Below are positions 1-6,879 of a stretch of DNA of 10,886 bases, one piece after another. The stretch is taken from contig JAKAOC010000031.1 of assembly GCA_021823385.1 (NCBI GenBank), positions 1 through 10,886 of the forward strand, written 5' to 3'. This DNA is from Actinomycetes bacterium. GTDB lineage: Bacteria > Actinomycetota > Acidimicrobiia > Acidimicrobiales > Acidimicrobiaceae. The translations under genes and the position numbers were made by a program. Position 1 is the first letter of the stretch. Each line of letters begins with the position of its first letter. The notes under the pieces were generated by a model. That model was not told the origin of the DNA, did not search any database, and was given only the letters and a program-made list of their open reading frames with translations.

Positions 1-803
1 ACCTGCGCACAGAGGTGCTCCCCACCGTCTGGTGCCCGGGATGCGGCAACGGCAACATCGTCGAGGGGATCGGCACGGCCTTCTCCCGCATCGGCCTCGA
101 TGCGGAAAAGGTCGTGGTCGTGGGAGGAATCGGCTGCTCAGGGCGAACCCCCTTCTACGTTCGCACCAATGCCATGCACACCACCCATGGACGGGCGCTG
201 GCCTACGCCACCGGCCTCAAGATGGCCAACCCCGCACTGACCGTGGTGGTGACCATGGGGGACGGGGACGCACTGGCCATCGGGGGAAACCACTTCATCC
301 ATGCGGCCCGGCGAAACCTCGACATGACGGCCATCGTCTACAACAACGGCATCTACGGGATGACCGGGGGCCAGGAGGCCCCCACCACTCCGGTCGGCTC
401 GCGCACCACCACCTCATTGCACGGGGCGGTCGAGCGCACCTTCGACACGATCGAATTGGCGCTGGCGGCAGGGGCCAGCTACGTGGCACGCACCACCACC
501 TTCGATATGCAGGAGATACCGCTTCGAATAGAGGAGGCGCTGCGGCACAAGGGCTTTTCGGTAGTCGAGGTGCTTACCCAGTGCCCCACCTACTACGGCC
601 GGCTCAACCGAATCGGCGATCCCTCCGACATGCTCATCTGGGAACGCGAGCACACGGCCGACGAGCCGGTGACGCTTCTCTCCCGGGAGGAGCTAGTGGG
701 ACCGCTCCGCACCGGCGTTTTCCGCAACCAGGACGACCCGGAATACACCGAGGTCTATCGCGAGATGTGCGCATCCCAAGGAGGCAGCTATGCAGCTGAT
801 TGA
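1..803 (+). CDS. korB: 2-oxoacid:ferredoxin oxidoreductase, beta subunit (5' end outside window)
   Basis: This is the ThDP-binding subunit of a 2-oxoacid:ferredoxin oxidoreductase, which oxidatively decarboxylates a 2-oxoacid to an acyl-CoA and reduces ferredoxin. The reading frame is open to the left edge (first full codon at 3, reading LRTE before the GTG at 15). KorB proteins usually carry a similar LRTE-type stretch near their N-terminus, so I read the gene as cut by the window by only a few codons, with the GTG at 15 internal. Numbering from that GTG, WCPGCGNG lies at 5-12. Cluster-ligand cysteines are at 7, 10, 41 (GIGCSGR) and 190 (TQCPTYYGR). The Mg/ThDP motif is GDGD at 82-85, followed by NNGIYGMTGGQ at 110-120. 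The gene overlaps korC by 14 bases, so the two are translationally coupled. The alpha subunit should lie immediately to the left. Exact substrate (2-oxoglutarate, pyruvate or branched-chain) is not resolved. Confidence 0.93.
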   Translation, partial: LRTEVLPTVWCPGCGNGNIVEGIGTAFSRIGLDAEKVVVVGGIGCSGRTPFYVRTNAMHTTHGRALAYATGLKMANPALTVVVTMGDGDALAIGGNHFIHAARRNLDMTAIVYNNGIYGMTGGQEAPTTPVGSRTTTSLHGAVERTFDTIELALAAGASYVARTTTFDMQEIPLRIEEALRHKGFSVVEVLTQCPTYYGRLNRIGDPSDMLIWEREHTADEPVTLLSREELVGPLRTGVFRNQDDPEYTEVYREMCASQGGSYAAD

Positions 804-1350
804 CCGCGACCCGGTGCGTATACGGCTGACAGGCCGCGGCGGCCAGGGAATCATGCTCGGCGGCGCCATCCTGGCCGAAGCGGCCATGCGCGACGGCCTG
901 CTTGTCTCCGAAACCCAGGAGTACGGCCCGGAAGCGCGCCTAGGCGCGACCAAGGCCGACCTCATCGTCTCCACACGGGAGATCGCCTATCCCGAGGTGG
1001 AGAAGGCTGACCTGATCCTTTGCCTGTCGCGGGCGGCGTATCTGCGTTACGCCGAGAGCCTGGCTCCCGGGGGATTGCTCATCGCCGACTCCTCCATGGC
1101 CGAGGAGATGGGCGAGTCGGAGAGCACCGTTTATCTCCCCTTCCGCGCAAGCGCGCTTGAGCTCGGTAATGAGCTGACCACCAACATCATCGGCCTGGGG
1201 GCCCTGGTGGCGATCTCCGAGGTGGTCACCCGAGCCAGCCTCGCGGCCGCAGTCGCCGGCCGGGTCAAGCCCGAATTCGCCGAGCTCAATAACCGGGCCC
1301 TCGAGGTCGGCTTCAACCTGGGGACGTCGGTCCAGGCCCGCCAGCCCTGA
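790..1350 (+). CDS. korC: 2-oxoacid:ferredoxin oxidoreductase, gamma subunit
   Basis: This 186-residue protein is a stand-alone gamma subunit of the pyruvate/ketoisovalerate oxidoreductase gamma family, the partner of KorB. It shows the family's N-terminal GRGGQG motif at 15-20 and the TQEYGPEAR...ATKAD block at about 42-57. A TNIIGLGALVA segment follows at about 131-141. The length fits a separate gamma subunit, not a fused one. The ATG at 790 is supported by an AAGGAGG ribosome binding site at 778-784 with a 5-base spacer, located inside the end of korB. Separate beta and gamma genes indicate the multi-subunit form of the enzyme common in archaea and some anaerobic or thermophilic bacteria. 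The next forward gene lies 262 bases downstream, so korC is probably the last gene of its operon. Confidence 0.92.
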   Translation: MQLIDRDPVRIRLTGRGGQGIMLGGAILAEAAMRDGLLVSETQEYGPEARLGATKADLIVSTREIAYPEVEKADLILCLSRAAYLRYAESLAPGGLLIADSSMAEEMGESESTVYLPFRASALELGNELTTNIIGLGALVAISEVVTRASLAAAVAGRVKPEFAELNNRALEVGFNLGTSVQARQP

Positions 1351-1352
1351 GG

Positions 1353-1368
1353 GCGCGGGAATTCGCGC
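1353..1368 (+). terminator. Short GC hairpin after korC, possible terminator
   Basis: GCGCG at 1353-1357 pairs perfectly with CGCGC at 1364-1368 around a GGAATT loop, three bases after the korC stop codon. There is no T tract behind it. Its position fits a U-less terminator or a 3' end stabiliser, but a 5-bp stem is easy to find by chance in DNA this GC-rich. Confidence 0.25.
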
Positions 1369-1517
1369 ACTGCCGAACCACCCCCAGGCGCTCGCGCAGC
1401 GCAGGCAGGGAATGATGTGCACCCCGGAGAGGCTACGCGGCAGCGCGGCCCGCAGCGCTCGGAGGCGGTTAGCGTGGCGGAGGATGAAGCCGCCGGAATT
1501 AGCAGCCGCGGCGTATC

Positions 1518-1523
1518 TATAAT
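1518..1523 (+). promoter_or_regulatory. Candidate -10 box upstream of the Lrp-family gene
   Basis: A perfect TATAAT stands in otherwise GC-rich non-coding DNA (1351-1612). The hexamer 17 bases upstream (GGAATT at 1495-1500) is a poor -35. If used, transcription would begin near 1530 and give an untranslated leader of roughly 80 bases before the GTG at 1613. The remainder of 1351-1612 holds only weak hairpins (for example GGCGG at 1476-1480 with CCGCC at 1490-1494, and CCCC/GGGG around 1545-1560) and no credible gene. Confidence 0.4.
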
Positions 1524-1612
1524 CCCTACCAGCCTGTCGTGCCCCGCCTGAGGGGACGGCCGGCGCAGGTAGGGCCGGAGCGCGCTCCGCATTTGCTGGC
1601 CGGACGGCATAG

Positions 1613-2518
1613 GTGATACTGGACGCAATAGACAGAACCATCGTCGCCCTCCTGCAAAAGGACGGGCGCCTCCCCTTGGAGGCCATCGCCGCCGAAGTCG
1701 GGCTCTCGCGCACAGCCACCCGTGCCCGGGTCGAGCGTCTGCTCGGGAGCGGGGCGATGCGCATCACCGCGGTGGTGCATCCCCACGCCCTCGGCCTCTC
1801 GTCGTTCGCGCACGTCTCCCTGGAGACCGAGGGCCCGGCGTACCCCGTCGCCCGCCGCCTCGCGGAGATGGAGGAAGCCCCCTTCGTGTCGGTGATCGCC
1901 GGCAGCCACAGCGTCATGGCCGAGCTGCGCTGCCACGACCTCGACGCACTCGTGGCCACCATCTCCCGGATCGGCGGCCTGCCCGATGTCCTCTCGGTGG
2001 ACACCCTCCATTACACGCGGATCATCAAGGACTCCCACTTTCCCCTGGGCGTGGTCGAGGAGGTCTCCTTGGACGCCCTCGAGCGCCGCATCGTCACCTT
2101 GCTCCAGCAGGACGGGAGGATCTCCTTCTCCGACCTCGGGCGCCAGATCGAACTCTCCGCCGGAGCGGCGCGTCAGCGGGTGGTCCGGCTCATCGAGCGA
2201 GGCGTCATCCACGTGGGTGCGATGGTCAATGGCGGCATGGTCGGCCTCAACAAGATGATCGGCCTCGAGGTAAGTTTCGTGGCGGGCGAAGAGGCCCGGG
2301 CCGCTGGCCTGAAGCTGCTGGCGGACCAGCCGCGCATCGACTACCTGGCGACCTGCCTCGGCCGTTGCGACGCGGTGGCGACCATCGTGGCAAGCTCCGA
2401 CGAGGAGGCGGTGGCCGCTCTAGAGAGCGTGCGCGCCTTGCCCGGGGTGCGGATACGGGGAACCTGGACCCACCTCGATTTGGTCAAGGAACGCTACCCC
2501 GATCCCGCCTTCCTCTAG
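1613..2518 (+). CDS. Double-length Lrp/AsnC-family transcriptional regulator
   Basis: This 301-residue protein consists of two Lrp/AsnC units in tandem; a typical Lrp is about 150 residues. Unit 1 has a helix-turn-helix at about 5-50 (IDRTIVALLQKDGR, then EVGLSRTATRARVERL). Its RAM ligand-sensing domain spans about 60-145. Unit 2 repeats the pattern: helix-turn-helix at about 155-203 (LERRIVTLLQQDGR, then IELSAGAARQRVVRLI) and a second RAM-like domain at about 212-290. Such doubled Lrp proteins are known in Actinomycetota. The GTG start is forced from the left by an in-frame TAG immediately before it (1610-1612). No clear Shine-Dalgarno sequence precedes it. Lrp-family proteins usually sense amino acids or related small molecules and often control neighbouring transport and catabolic genes. 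Likely targets are the korBC operon, the dehydrogenase and the operon from 3623; this is inference from location. Confidence 0.9.
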   Translation: MILDAIDRTIVALLQKDGRLPLEAIAAEVGLSRTATRARVERLLGSGAMRITAVVHPHALGLSSFAHVSLETEGPAYPVARRLAEMEEAPFVSVIAGSHSVMAELRCHDLDALVATISRIGGLPDVLSVDTLHYTRIIKDSHFPLGVVEEVSLDALERRIVTLLQQDGRISFSDLGRQIELSAGAARQRVVRLIERGVIHVGAMVNGGMVGLNKMIGLEVSFVAGEEARAAGLKLLADQPRIDYLATCLGRCDAVATIVASSDEEAVAALESVRALPGVRIRGTWTHLDLVKERYPDPAFL

Positions 2519-3510
2519 CTGGCGCTCGGCCCGGCCACCGGGGTGAGCGGGCGGCCGTCCTGGAGCCAGGCGACCAGGTTCCTGGCCGGCTTCACCACGT
2601 AGTCCCGCATCGACTCCTCCGATAGGTAGGCGACGTGCGGGGTCGCCAGGATCCGGGGGTGGACGCGCAGCGGAGAGCCGACAGGCAAGGGCTCGGCCGC
2701 GAAGACATCCAGCGCGGCGCCGCCGAGAGGCCCCGATTCCAGCGCGGCCAGCAGGGCGGCTTCGTCGATGAGGCCGCCTCGGGAGGTGTTGACTAGGAAG
2801 GACCCACTCTTGAACCCCTCGAGCAGCGAAGGCCCCACCAGCGCGGCCGTCTCCGGGGTCAACGGTAGATGCAGGCTCACCACGTCGGCGCGGCCCACCA
2901 GCTCCTCCAATCCCGCCCTGGCCACTCCTGTCGGCTCCGAGCCCGGAGGCAGGTAGGGGTCGTAGCCGAGCACCGTGCCGAAGAGTGGCGCCGCCAGCGT
3001 GGCCAGCTTGGCTCCGATCCTGCCCAGGCCGACCACGCCCATCGTGAGCGTGCTCGGCCGCCTGCCCAGGCGCGTCAGGTCCTCCGCCCAGCCGCCGGCA
3101 CGCACCGTGGACAACGCCTCAGGGATGGAGCGCACCAGCATAAGTGCCAGGGTCAGGGCGTATACCGCCACCTCCTCGGTGGCGCCGTCGGGAAGATTGC
3201 AAACCCAGATCCCCCGCTCGGTGGCGGCAGAGGTGTCCACGTTGTCATAGCCCGCAGCCATGGTGGCCACGATCCGCAGTCCGGGAAGCCTGTCGAATAG
3301 GGCGGCGTCGATCCTTGCGTACCCCGCCACCAGCGCCACCGCCTCATGGGCGGCTTCGGCCACCTGATCGGCTGCCGGACCCGCCGAGACGGCCACCCTG
3401 AAGCCACCCTCCTCCAGGACCTCGACTCCCGGAGCCGGATCCAGCTCGCCCAGGTCGGTAAAGACCGCCAGCGGCCGCTCGCTCGCTGCTGTCATCCGTT
3501 TTGATTTCAT
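2515..3510 (-). CDS. D-isomer-specific 2-hydroxyacid dehydrogenase (NAD-dependent)
   Basis: This 331-residue cytosolic oxidoreductase reversibly reduces a 2-oxoacid to a D-2-hydroxyacid with NAD(P)H. The N-terminal part of the substrate domain includes ATMAAGYDNVD at 82-92. The Rossmann domain carries GLGRIG at 161-166, and D184 (GYDPY) sits where NAD-preferring members bind the ribose. The catalytic triad is complete: R244 in NTSRGG, E273 in FAAEP and H292 in ATPHVAY. Length and order match the phosphoglycerate dehydrogenase/glyoxylate reductase-like superfamily, but the substrate cannot be read from sequence. The start chosen is the ATG at 3510, preceded by a weak GAGAG; the ATG at codon 6 has no ribosome site. 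The gene is divergent from the amidohydrolase operon across an operator-like region. It converges on the Lrp gene, and the two stop codons share the tetranucleotide CTAG (2515-2518). Confidence 0.92.
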   Translation of the reverse strand: MKSKRMTAASERPLAVFTDLGELDPAPGVEVLEEGGFRVAVSAGPAADQVAEAAHEAVALVAGYARIDAALFDRLPGLRIVATMAAGYDNVDTSAATERGIWVCNLPDGATEEVAVYALTLALMLVRSIPEALSTVRAGGWAEDLTRLGRRPSTLTMGVVGLGRIGAKLATLAAPLFGTVLGYDPYLPPGSEPTGVARAGLEELVGRADVVSLHLPLTPETAALVGPSLLEGFKSGSFLVNTSRGGLIDEAALLAALESGPLGGAALDVFAAEPLPVGSPLRVHPRILATPHVAYLSEESMRDYVVKPARNLVAWLQDGRPLTPVAGPSAS

Positions 3511-3534
3511 TTATGCCACTCTCTCAGATGATTC

Positions 3535-3557
3535 TTCATATTCTATGAATTTCATAG
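3535..3557. promoter_or_regulatory. Operator-like array of three alternating TTCATA half-sites
   Basis: TTCATA occurs at 3535-3540, its complement TATGAA at 3544-3549, and TTCATA again at 3551-3556. This makes two overlapping inverted repeats: TTCATA-TTC-TATGAA, and the perfect 7-1-7 palindrome CTATGAA-T-TTCATAG at 3543-3557. The 15-base palindrome with an AATTT core resembles Lrp-family operators in size and AT-rich centre, although its flanks do not match the E. coli Lrp consensus well. On the reverse strand a TAGAAT hexamer (3545-3540), one base from a perfect -10 box, overlaps it and would start transcription about 20-25 bases before the dehydrogenase. Its -35 is poor. A binding protein here could block the dehydrogenase promoter while controlling the divergent operon. 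No convincing -35/-10 pair was found for the forward operon. Confidence 0.6.
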
Positions 3558-3622
3558 CCGTTTTTGCCGTATATGTCGATCATTTACTGCTATCGTGACC
3601 ACCTATCGGAAAGGAGGCGGAG

Positions 3623-5209
3623 GTGCAGGACCCCGTCAAGGATGCCGCCTGGGGTGAGGTGGACGCCACCCGCTCCACTTGGTCCGCCTGGCACACCCAT
3701 ATCTGGCGGCTTGCCGAGCCGGCCTGGCGTGAACGACTCTCGGCGGCCTGGTACGCCGGGCGCCTGGAGGCCGAGGGCTTCGCTGTGGAAAGAGGCAGCG
3801 GCGGCATGCCCACCGCCTTTTCCGCGTACTGGTCCAATGGTGCCGGCCCGACCATTCTCGCCTACGCCGAGTACGATGCGGTCCCCGGCAACTGCCAGGA
3901 CGCCTCCACCACCCGGAGGCCCAGACCCGACCTTTCGGCCACCGCGCCGGGGCATACCGACCCCCATTCGGCGCTGGGGATCTCCACGCTGGTGGGGTTA
4001 TCGGCCGCCAAGCACGCCATGGAGGCGGCGGGAATCACCGGCACCCTCCTCTACACCGGCGAGCCTGCCGAGAAGATGCAGGGCTCCAAGCTGGTGCACG
4101 GCCTGCGCGGCTACTACGACAAGGCCGACGCCATCCTCAGCTTCCACCCCTTCTACATGCTCCCGCTGTGCAACACGGTGCGCTGGGACACCCATTGTGC
4201 CGCCTACTACAGCAGGGTCTACTCCTTCATCTGCGACCAGCCCGAGCTGTGGGGATCGGCGGGCTCGGACAGCCCCATCCCCCAGGCTCACTCCTCCGCG
4301 CGCGCGCCCGGCGCCAACGCCGCCTTGGCCATGATGCACCTGGCCACCAAAAGCATGCAGGACGCGATGCTCCCCTCCATGGGGGGTTGGTCCCTTTCCG
4401 ACGCGATTCTCGCAGCCGGCAACGCGACCGCGGACAACCTGCCCGGGCACTTCGCCCAGATCCAGTACTCCTGGCGGGCCCCCACTGTGGAGATGGCTGA
4501 GCGCATCCTGGAAGTCATCGAGCGGAATGCCCAGGGTGTCGCGGGCATGACCGGCTGCCGGCTGGAGACACGATGGGTGTCGCGCAACCGGCCGGGGCTG
4601 GCCAATCATGTCATGGCCGAAGCGGTATGGGCCAACTTCTCAGCCGTCGGAGCACCCCGATGGAGTGGAGAGGCGCGCGCGCTGGCGCGCGAGATCCAGG
4701 CCAACCTCGGCCTGGCTCCCATGGATGAGCCCCTCCTCGAGGCGTGCGAGCGTCTCGTGGAACCCCGTGAAGCGGAGGCGGAGCTGCGCCGCAGCCTCCC
4801 GGCCTGGCAGGTCAACTGGACCTCGGACGACTACACCGAGATGACCTGGTACGTCCCGACGGCCCGCTTCTACGTGGGCCGGCCCGCCCTGGCTCCCCAC
4901 CAGGAGGGCCGGCCCTACCCGGGCTGGGTCATGAACGCAATGGGCGGCATGCCCGAGCTGATCGACCCGACCATCGCCACTGCCGCCAAGGTGGTGGCGG
5001 GAAGCATCCTGGACCTGGTGCGCTCGCCCGGGACCTTGGCCCGGGCGCGGGAGGAACTGGAGGCAAGGCGCGCCGGGCGGTCAGCCCGGAACCAGCTTCT
5101 GCCCCTCGACTTCAAGGCACCGATCGATCTGAACTGGCCCGATTACGTGGAGCTACCCGGCCTGGGCAGGCGCTGGCCCGTCAGGCTGCCGGGGGAGGCA
5201 ATTCGTTGA
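3623..5209 (+). CDS. AbgB-like M20-family amidohydrolase
   Basis: This 528-residue protein resembles the M20 metallo-amidohydrolases related to p-aminobenzoyl-glutamate hydrolase subunit B, enzymes that cut amide bonds of N-acyl amino acids and dipeptide-like conjugates. Landmarks: AYAEYDAVPG at 80-89 (compare the GE.DALPG of AbgB), GHTDPHSALG at 110-119, TGEPAEKMQGSK at 145-156, SFHPF at 173-177, and near the end WYVPTARFYVG at 409-419. The metal site is unusual. Where most M20D enzymes have a Cys-x-His pair, this one has D113 and H115. The usual PAEE is PAEK, so E150 remains as candidate catalytic base but the second acid is K151. Similar motifs may be shared by a subgroup; I cannot check. 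The GTG start is supported by AAAGGAGG at 3610-3617 with a 5-base spacer. It is the first gene of the operon, and no signal peptide is seen, so it is probably cytosolic. Its natural substrate is unknown. Confidence 0.85.
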   Translation: MQDPVKDAAWGEVDATRSTWSAWHTHIWRLAEPAWRERLSAAWYAGRLEAEGFAVERGSGGMPTAFSAYWSNGAGPTILAYAEYDAVPGNCQDASTTRRPRPDLSATAPGHTDPHSALGISTLVGLSAAKHAMEAAGITGTLLYTGEPAEKMQGSKLVHGLRGYYDKADAILSFHPFYMLPLCNTVRWDTHCAAYYSRVYSFICDQPELWGSAGSDSPIPQAHSSARAPGANAALAMMHLATKSMQDAMLPSMGGWSLSDAILAAGNATADNLPGHFAQIQYSWRAPTVEMAERILEVIERNAQGVAGMTGCRLETRWVSRNRPGLANHVMAEAVWANFSAVGAPRWSGEARALAREIQANLGLAPMDEPLLEACERLVEPREAEAELRRSLPAWQVNWTSDDYTEMTWYVPTARFYVGRPALAPHQEGRPYPGWVMNAMGGMPELIDPTIATAAKVVAGSILDLVRSPGTLARAREELEARRAGRSARNQLLPLDFKAPIDLNWPDYVELPGLGRRWPVRLPGEAIR

Positions 5210-5238
5210 CCGGGCAACCATCGGCTGAAAGGAATCAG

Positions 5239-6879
5239 ATGTCGGAAGCGGCGGCGGAAAGCCGGGCGGCGGCCACGCTGGTAAGCGGTGGCCCCATCCT
5301 CACCATGGCCGGGAACCCGGGCGCGGAGGCGCTGGCAATGCGCCAGGGCCGCATCATCGCGGTGGGGAGCCTGCAGGAGTGCCGGGAGGCACTCGGCACC
5401 GGCTACGCGGAGCTGGACCTGGCCGGGCGATGCCTTCTGCCCGGCTTCGTCGACCCTCACTGCCATCCGGTCATGCTCGGACAGATGCGCACCTGGGTCG
5501 ACTGCGCACCGGAGCGCGTCGCGAGTATCGAGGAGATAGTGGTGGCGCTGCGGCGGGCCGCGGATGCCCTCCCCGCCGGCGCCCCGCTGCGCGGCTACGG
5601 CTACGAGCATCGCCGCTTGGCCGAAAGGCGCCACCTCAGCGCCGCCGATCTTGACAAGGTGGCCACCGACCGCCCGGTGATGGTCATGAACGCCTCCGGG
5701 CATGGGGCCGCGGTCAACACCTACGCCATGACGGCGCTCGGGATCACGCGCGAAACCCGGGACCCAACCGGAGGCGAGATCGTCCGTGACGCCGCGGGCA
5801 ACCCGACCGGCCTCTTCTGGGACGGGGCCTGCGACCTCCTGACCGGCGAAGGCGGCATCAAGGTCGGCAACCACGGCCCGAACTTCCACTTCTCCGAATC
5901 CGACCAGGCCATGGACGCGATTGTCCAGCTTGCCCAAGACGAGTTCCTGAGAGCGGGCATCACCTCGGTCGCTGACATGCAGGTCTCCCGCCGTGAGGTG
6001 CAGGCGTACCTGAGGGCAAGGGAGTCGGGGGCGCTCAAGATGCGGGTGGGGATGTACATCCTCTCCAGCCACCTGGGCTCGCTCCTCGACCTGGGGATCT
6101 CCTCTCAGCTCGGGGACGACCATCTCAGGTTCCTGGGCGTGAAGCTCTATGCCGACGGGACCCTGGGCGGCTGGACCGCATACTTCCCCGATGGATATGC
6201 CGCCGACCCCTGCCTGCACGGGCAGCTCTACCACGACTCCGCCGAATACGCCGAGCTGGTGCGAAAGGCGACCGCCGCCGGAATGCAGACCGCCACGCAT
6301 GCCCAGTCCCCCGAGGCGATACGCATGGTGCTCGAGGCGCTCGAGGCAAGCGGCGGCCGCGATGCGGTGCGGCGCGGCCGTCACCGCATCGAGCACTGCG
6401 GCCTCCCCCTGGACGACCAGATCGACCGGATGGCGGAACTCGGCGTGATCCCCGTCCCCCAGCCCCAGCATCACCTCCGTTTCGGCGACGGCACCGTCGA
6501 GGCGGTCGGAGAGCTTGGCACGCGCTACAACCCCTACGGCCTTTTTGCCAAAGCCGGGGTGCGCATCGTCCTCTCCTCGGATGCCCCGGTGGCCCCTCCC
6601 AACCCGCTGGAGGCGGTGGCCGCCGCGCATCTACGCAGGACCGCCAGCGGAAAGGTTCTCGGCGACGAGTCGCTCAGGATCGGCGTGCGCGAGGCGCTCG
6701 CCGGCTACACCATCGGTGCGGCCTACGCCATTGGCCGCGAGTCAGCCGTGGGCTCGCTGGAGGTGGGCAAGCTGGCCGACTTGGCGATCGTCGAGGAGGA
6801 CCCCACCGAGACCGATCCGGAGAGACTGGCCACGGTTGGCGTCTCGGAGACCTGGGTCGGAGGAAGGCGGGAGCGATGA
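5239..6879 (+). CDS. YtcJ-like amidohydrolase (amidohydrolase family 3)
   Basis: This 546-residue protein is a metal-dependent amidohydrolase of the YtcJ/family 3 type, which hydrolyses C-N bonds in a TIM-barrel active site; the substrate of most members is unknown. From the ATG at 5239, the HxH metal pair is H74 and H76 (GFVDPHCH). GVKLYADGTLGG follows with K302 as the likely bridging lysine. The later metal ligands are probably H354 (ATHAQ) and H382 or H386 (RHRIEHC), and D448 (SSDAPV) is the catalytic aspartate. The C-terminal GSLEVGKLADLAIVEEDP is typical of the composite beta-sandwich domain. I chose the ATG because AAAGGA at 5228-5233 lies 5 bases before it. An alternative is TTG at 5206, overlapping the preceding stop codon (TTGA) and itself preceded by GGGAGG at 5193-5198; it would add 11 residues. 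The stop overlaps the next start as ATGA. Confidence 0.88.
   Translation: MSEAAAESRAAATLVSGGPILTMAGNPGAEALAMRQGRIIAVGSLQECREALGTGYAELDLAGRCLLPGFVDPHCHPVMLGQMRTWVDCAPERVASIEEIVVALRRAADALPAGAPLRGYGYEHRRLAERRHLSAADLDKVATDRPVMVMNASGHGAAVNTYAMTALGITRETRDPTGGEIVRDAAGNPTGLFWDGACDLLTGEGGIKVGNHGPNFHFSESDQAMDAIVQLAQDEFLRAGITSVADMQVSRREVQAYLRARESGALKMRVGMYILSSHLGSLLDLGISSQLGDDHLRFLGVKLYADGTLGGWTAYFPDGYAADPCLHGQLYHDSAEYAELVRKATAAGMQTATHAQSPEAIRMVLEALEASGGRDAVRRGRHRIEHCGLPLDDQIDRMAELGVIPVPQPQHHLRFGDGTVEAVGELGTRYNPYGLFAKAGVRIVLSSDAPVAPPNPLEAVAAAHLRRTASGKVLGDESLRIGVREALAGYTIGAAYAIGRESAVGSLEVGKLADLAIVEEDPTETDPERLATVGVSETWVGGRRER

Noticed and set aside
1412..1522. 36-codon forward frame (double ATG) before the Lrp gene, ending on the TATAAT box
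   Set aside because: The product is Arg/Ala-rich with no motif, and a frame of this length is expected by chance at this base composition.
940..2004. 354-codon reverse-strand frame across korC, the intergenic region and the Lrp gene
   Set aside because: It covers two well-supported forward genes, has no recognisable motif and no convincing ribosome binding site.
4673..4691. GC-rich inverted repeat (GCGCGC arms) inside the AbgB-like gene
   Set aside because: It lies within coding sequence of low complexity and is explained by Ala/Arg codons in GC-rich DNA.
5143..6630. 495-codon open frame on the reverse strand opposite the YtcJ-like gene
   Set aside because: It is antisense to a gene with complete family motifs, its protein is rich in Gly, His, Arg and Val with no recognisable domain, and long antisense frames are common in GC-rich coding DNA.
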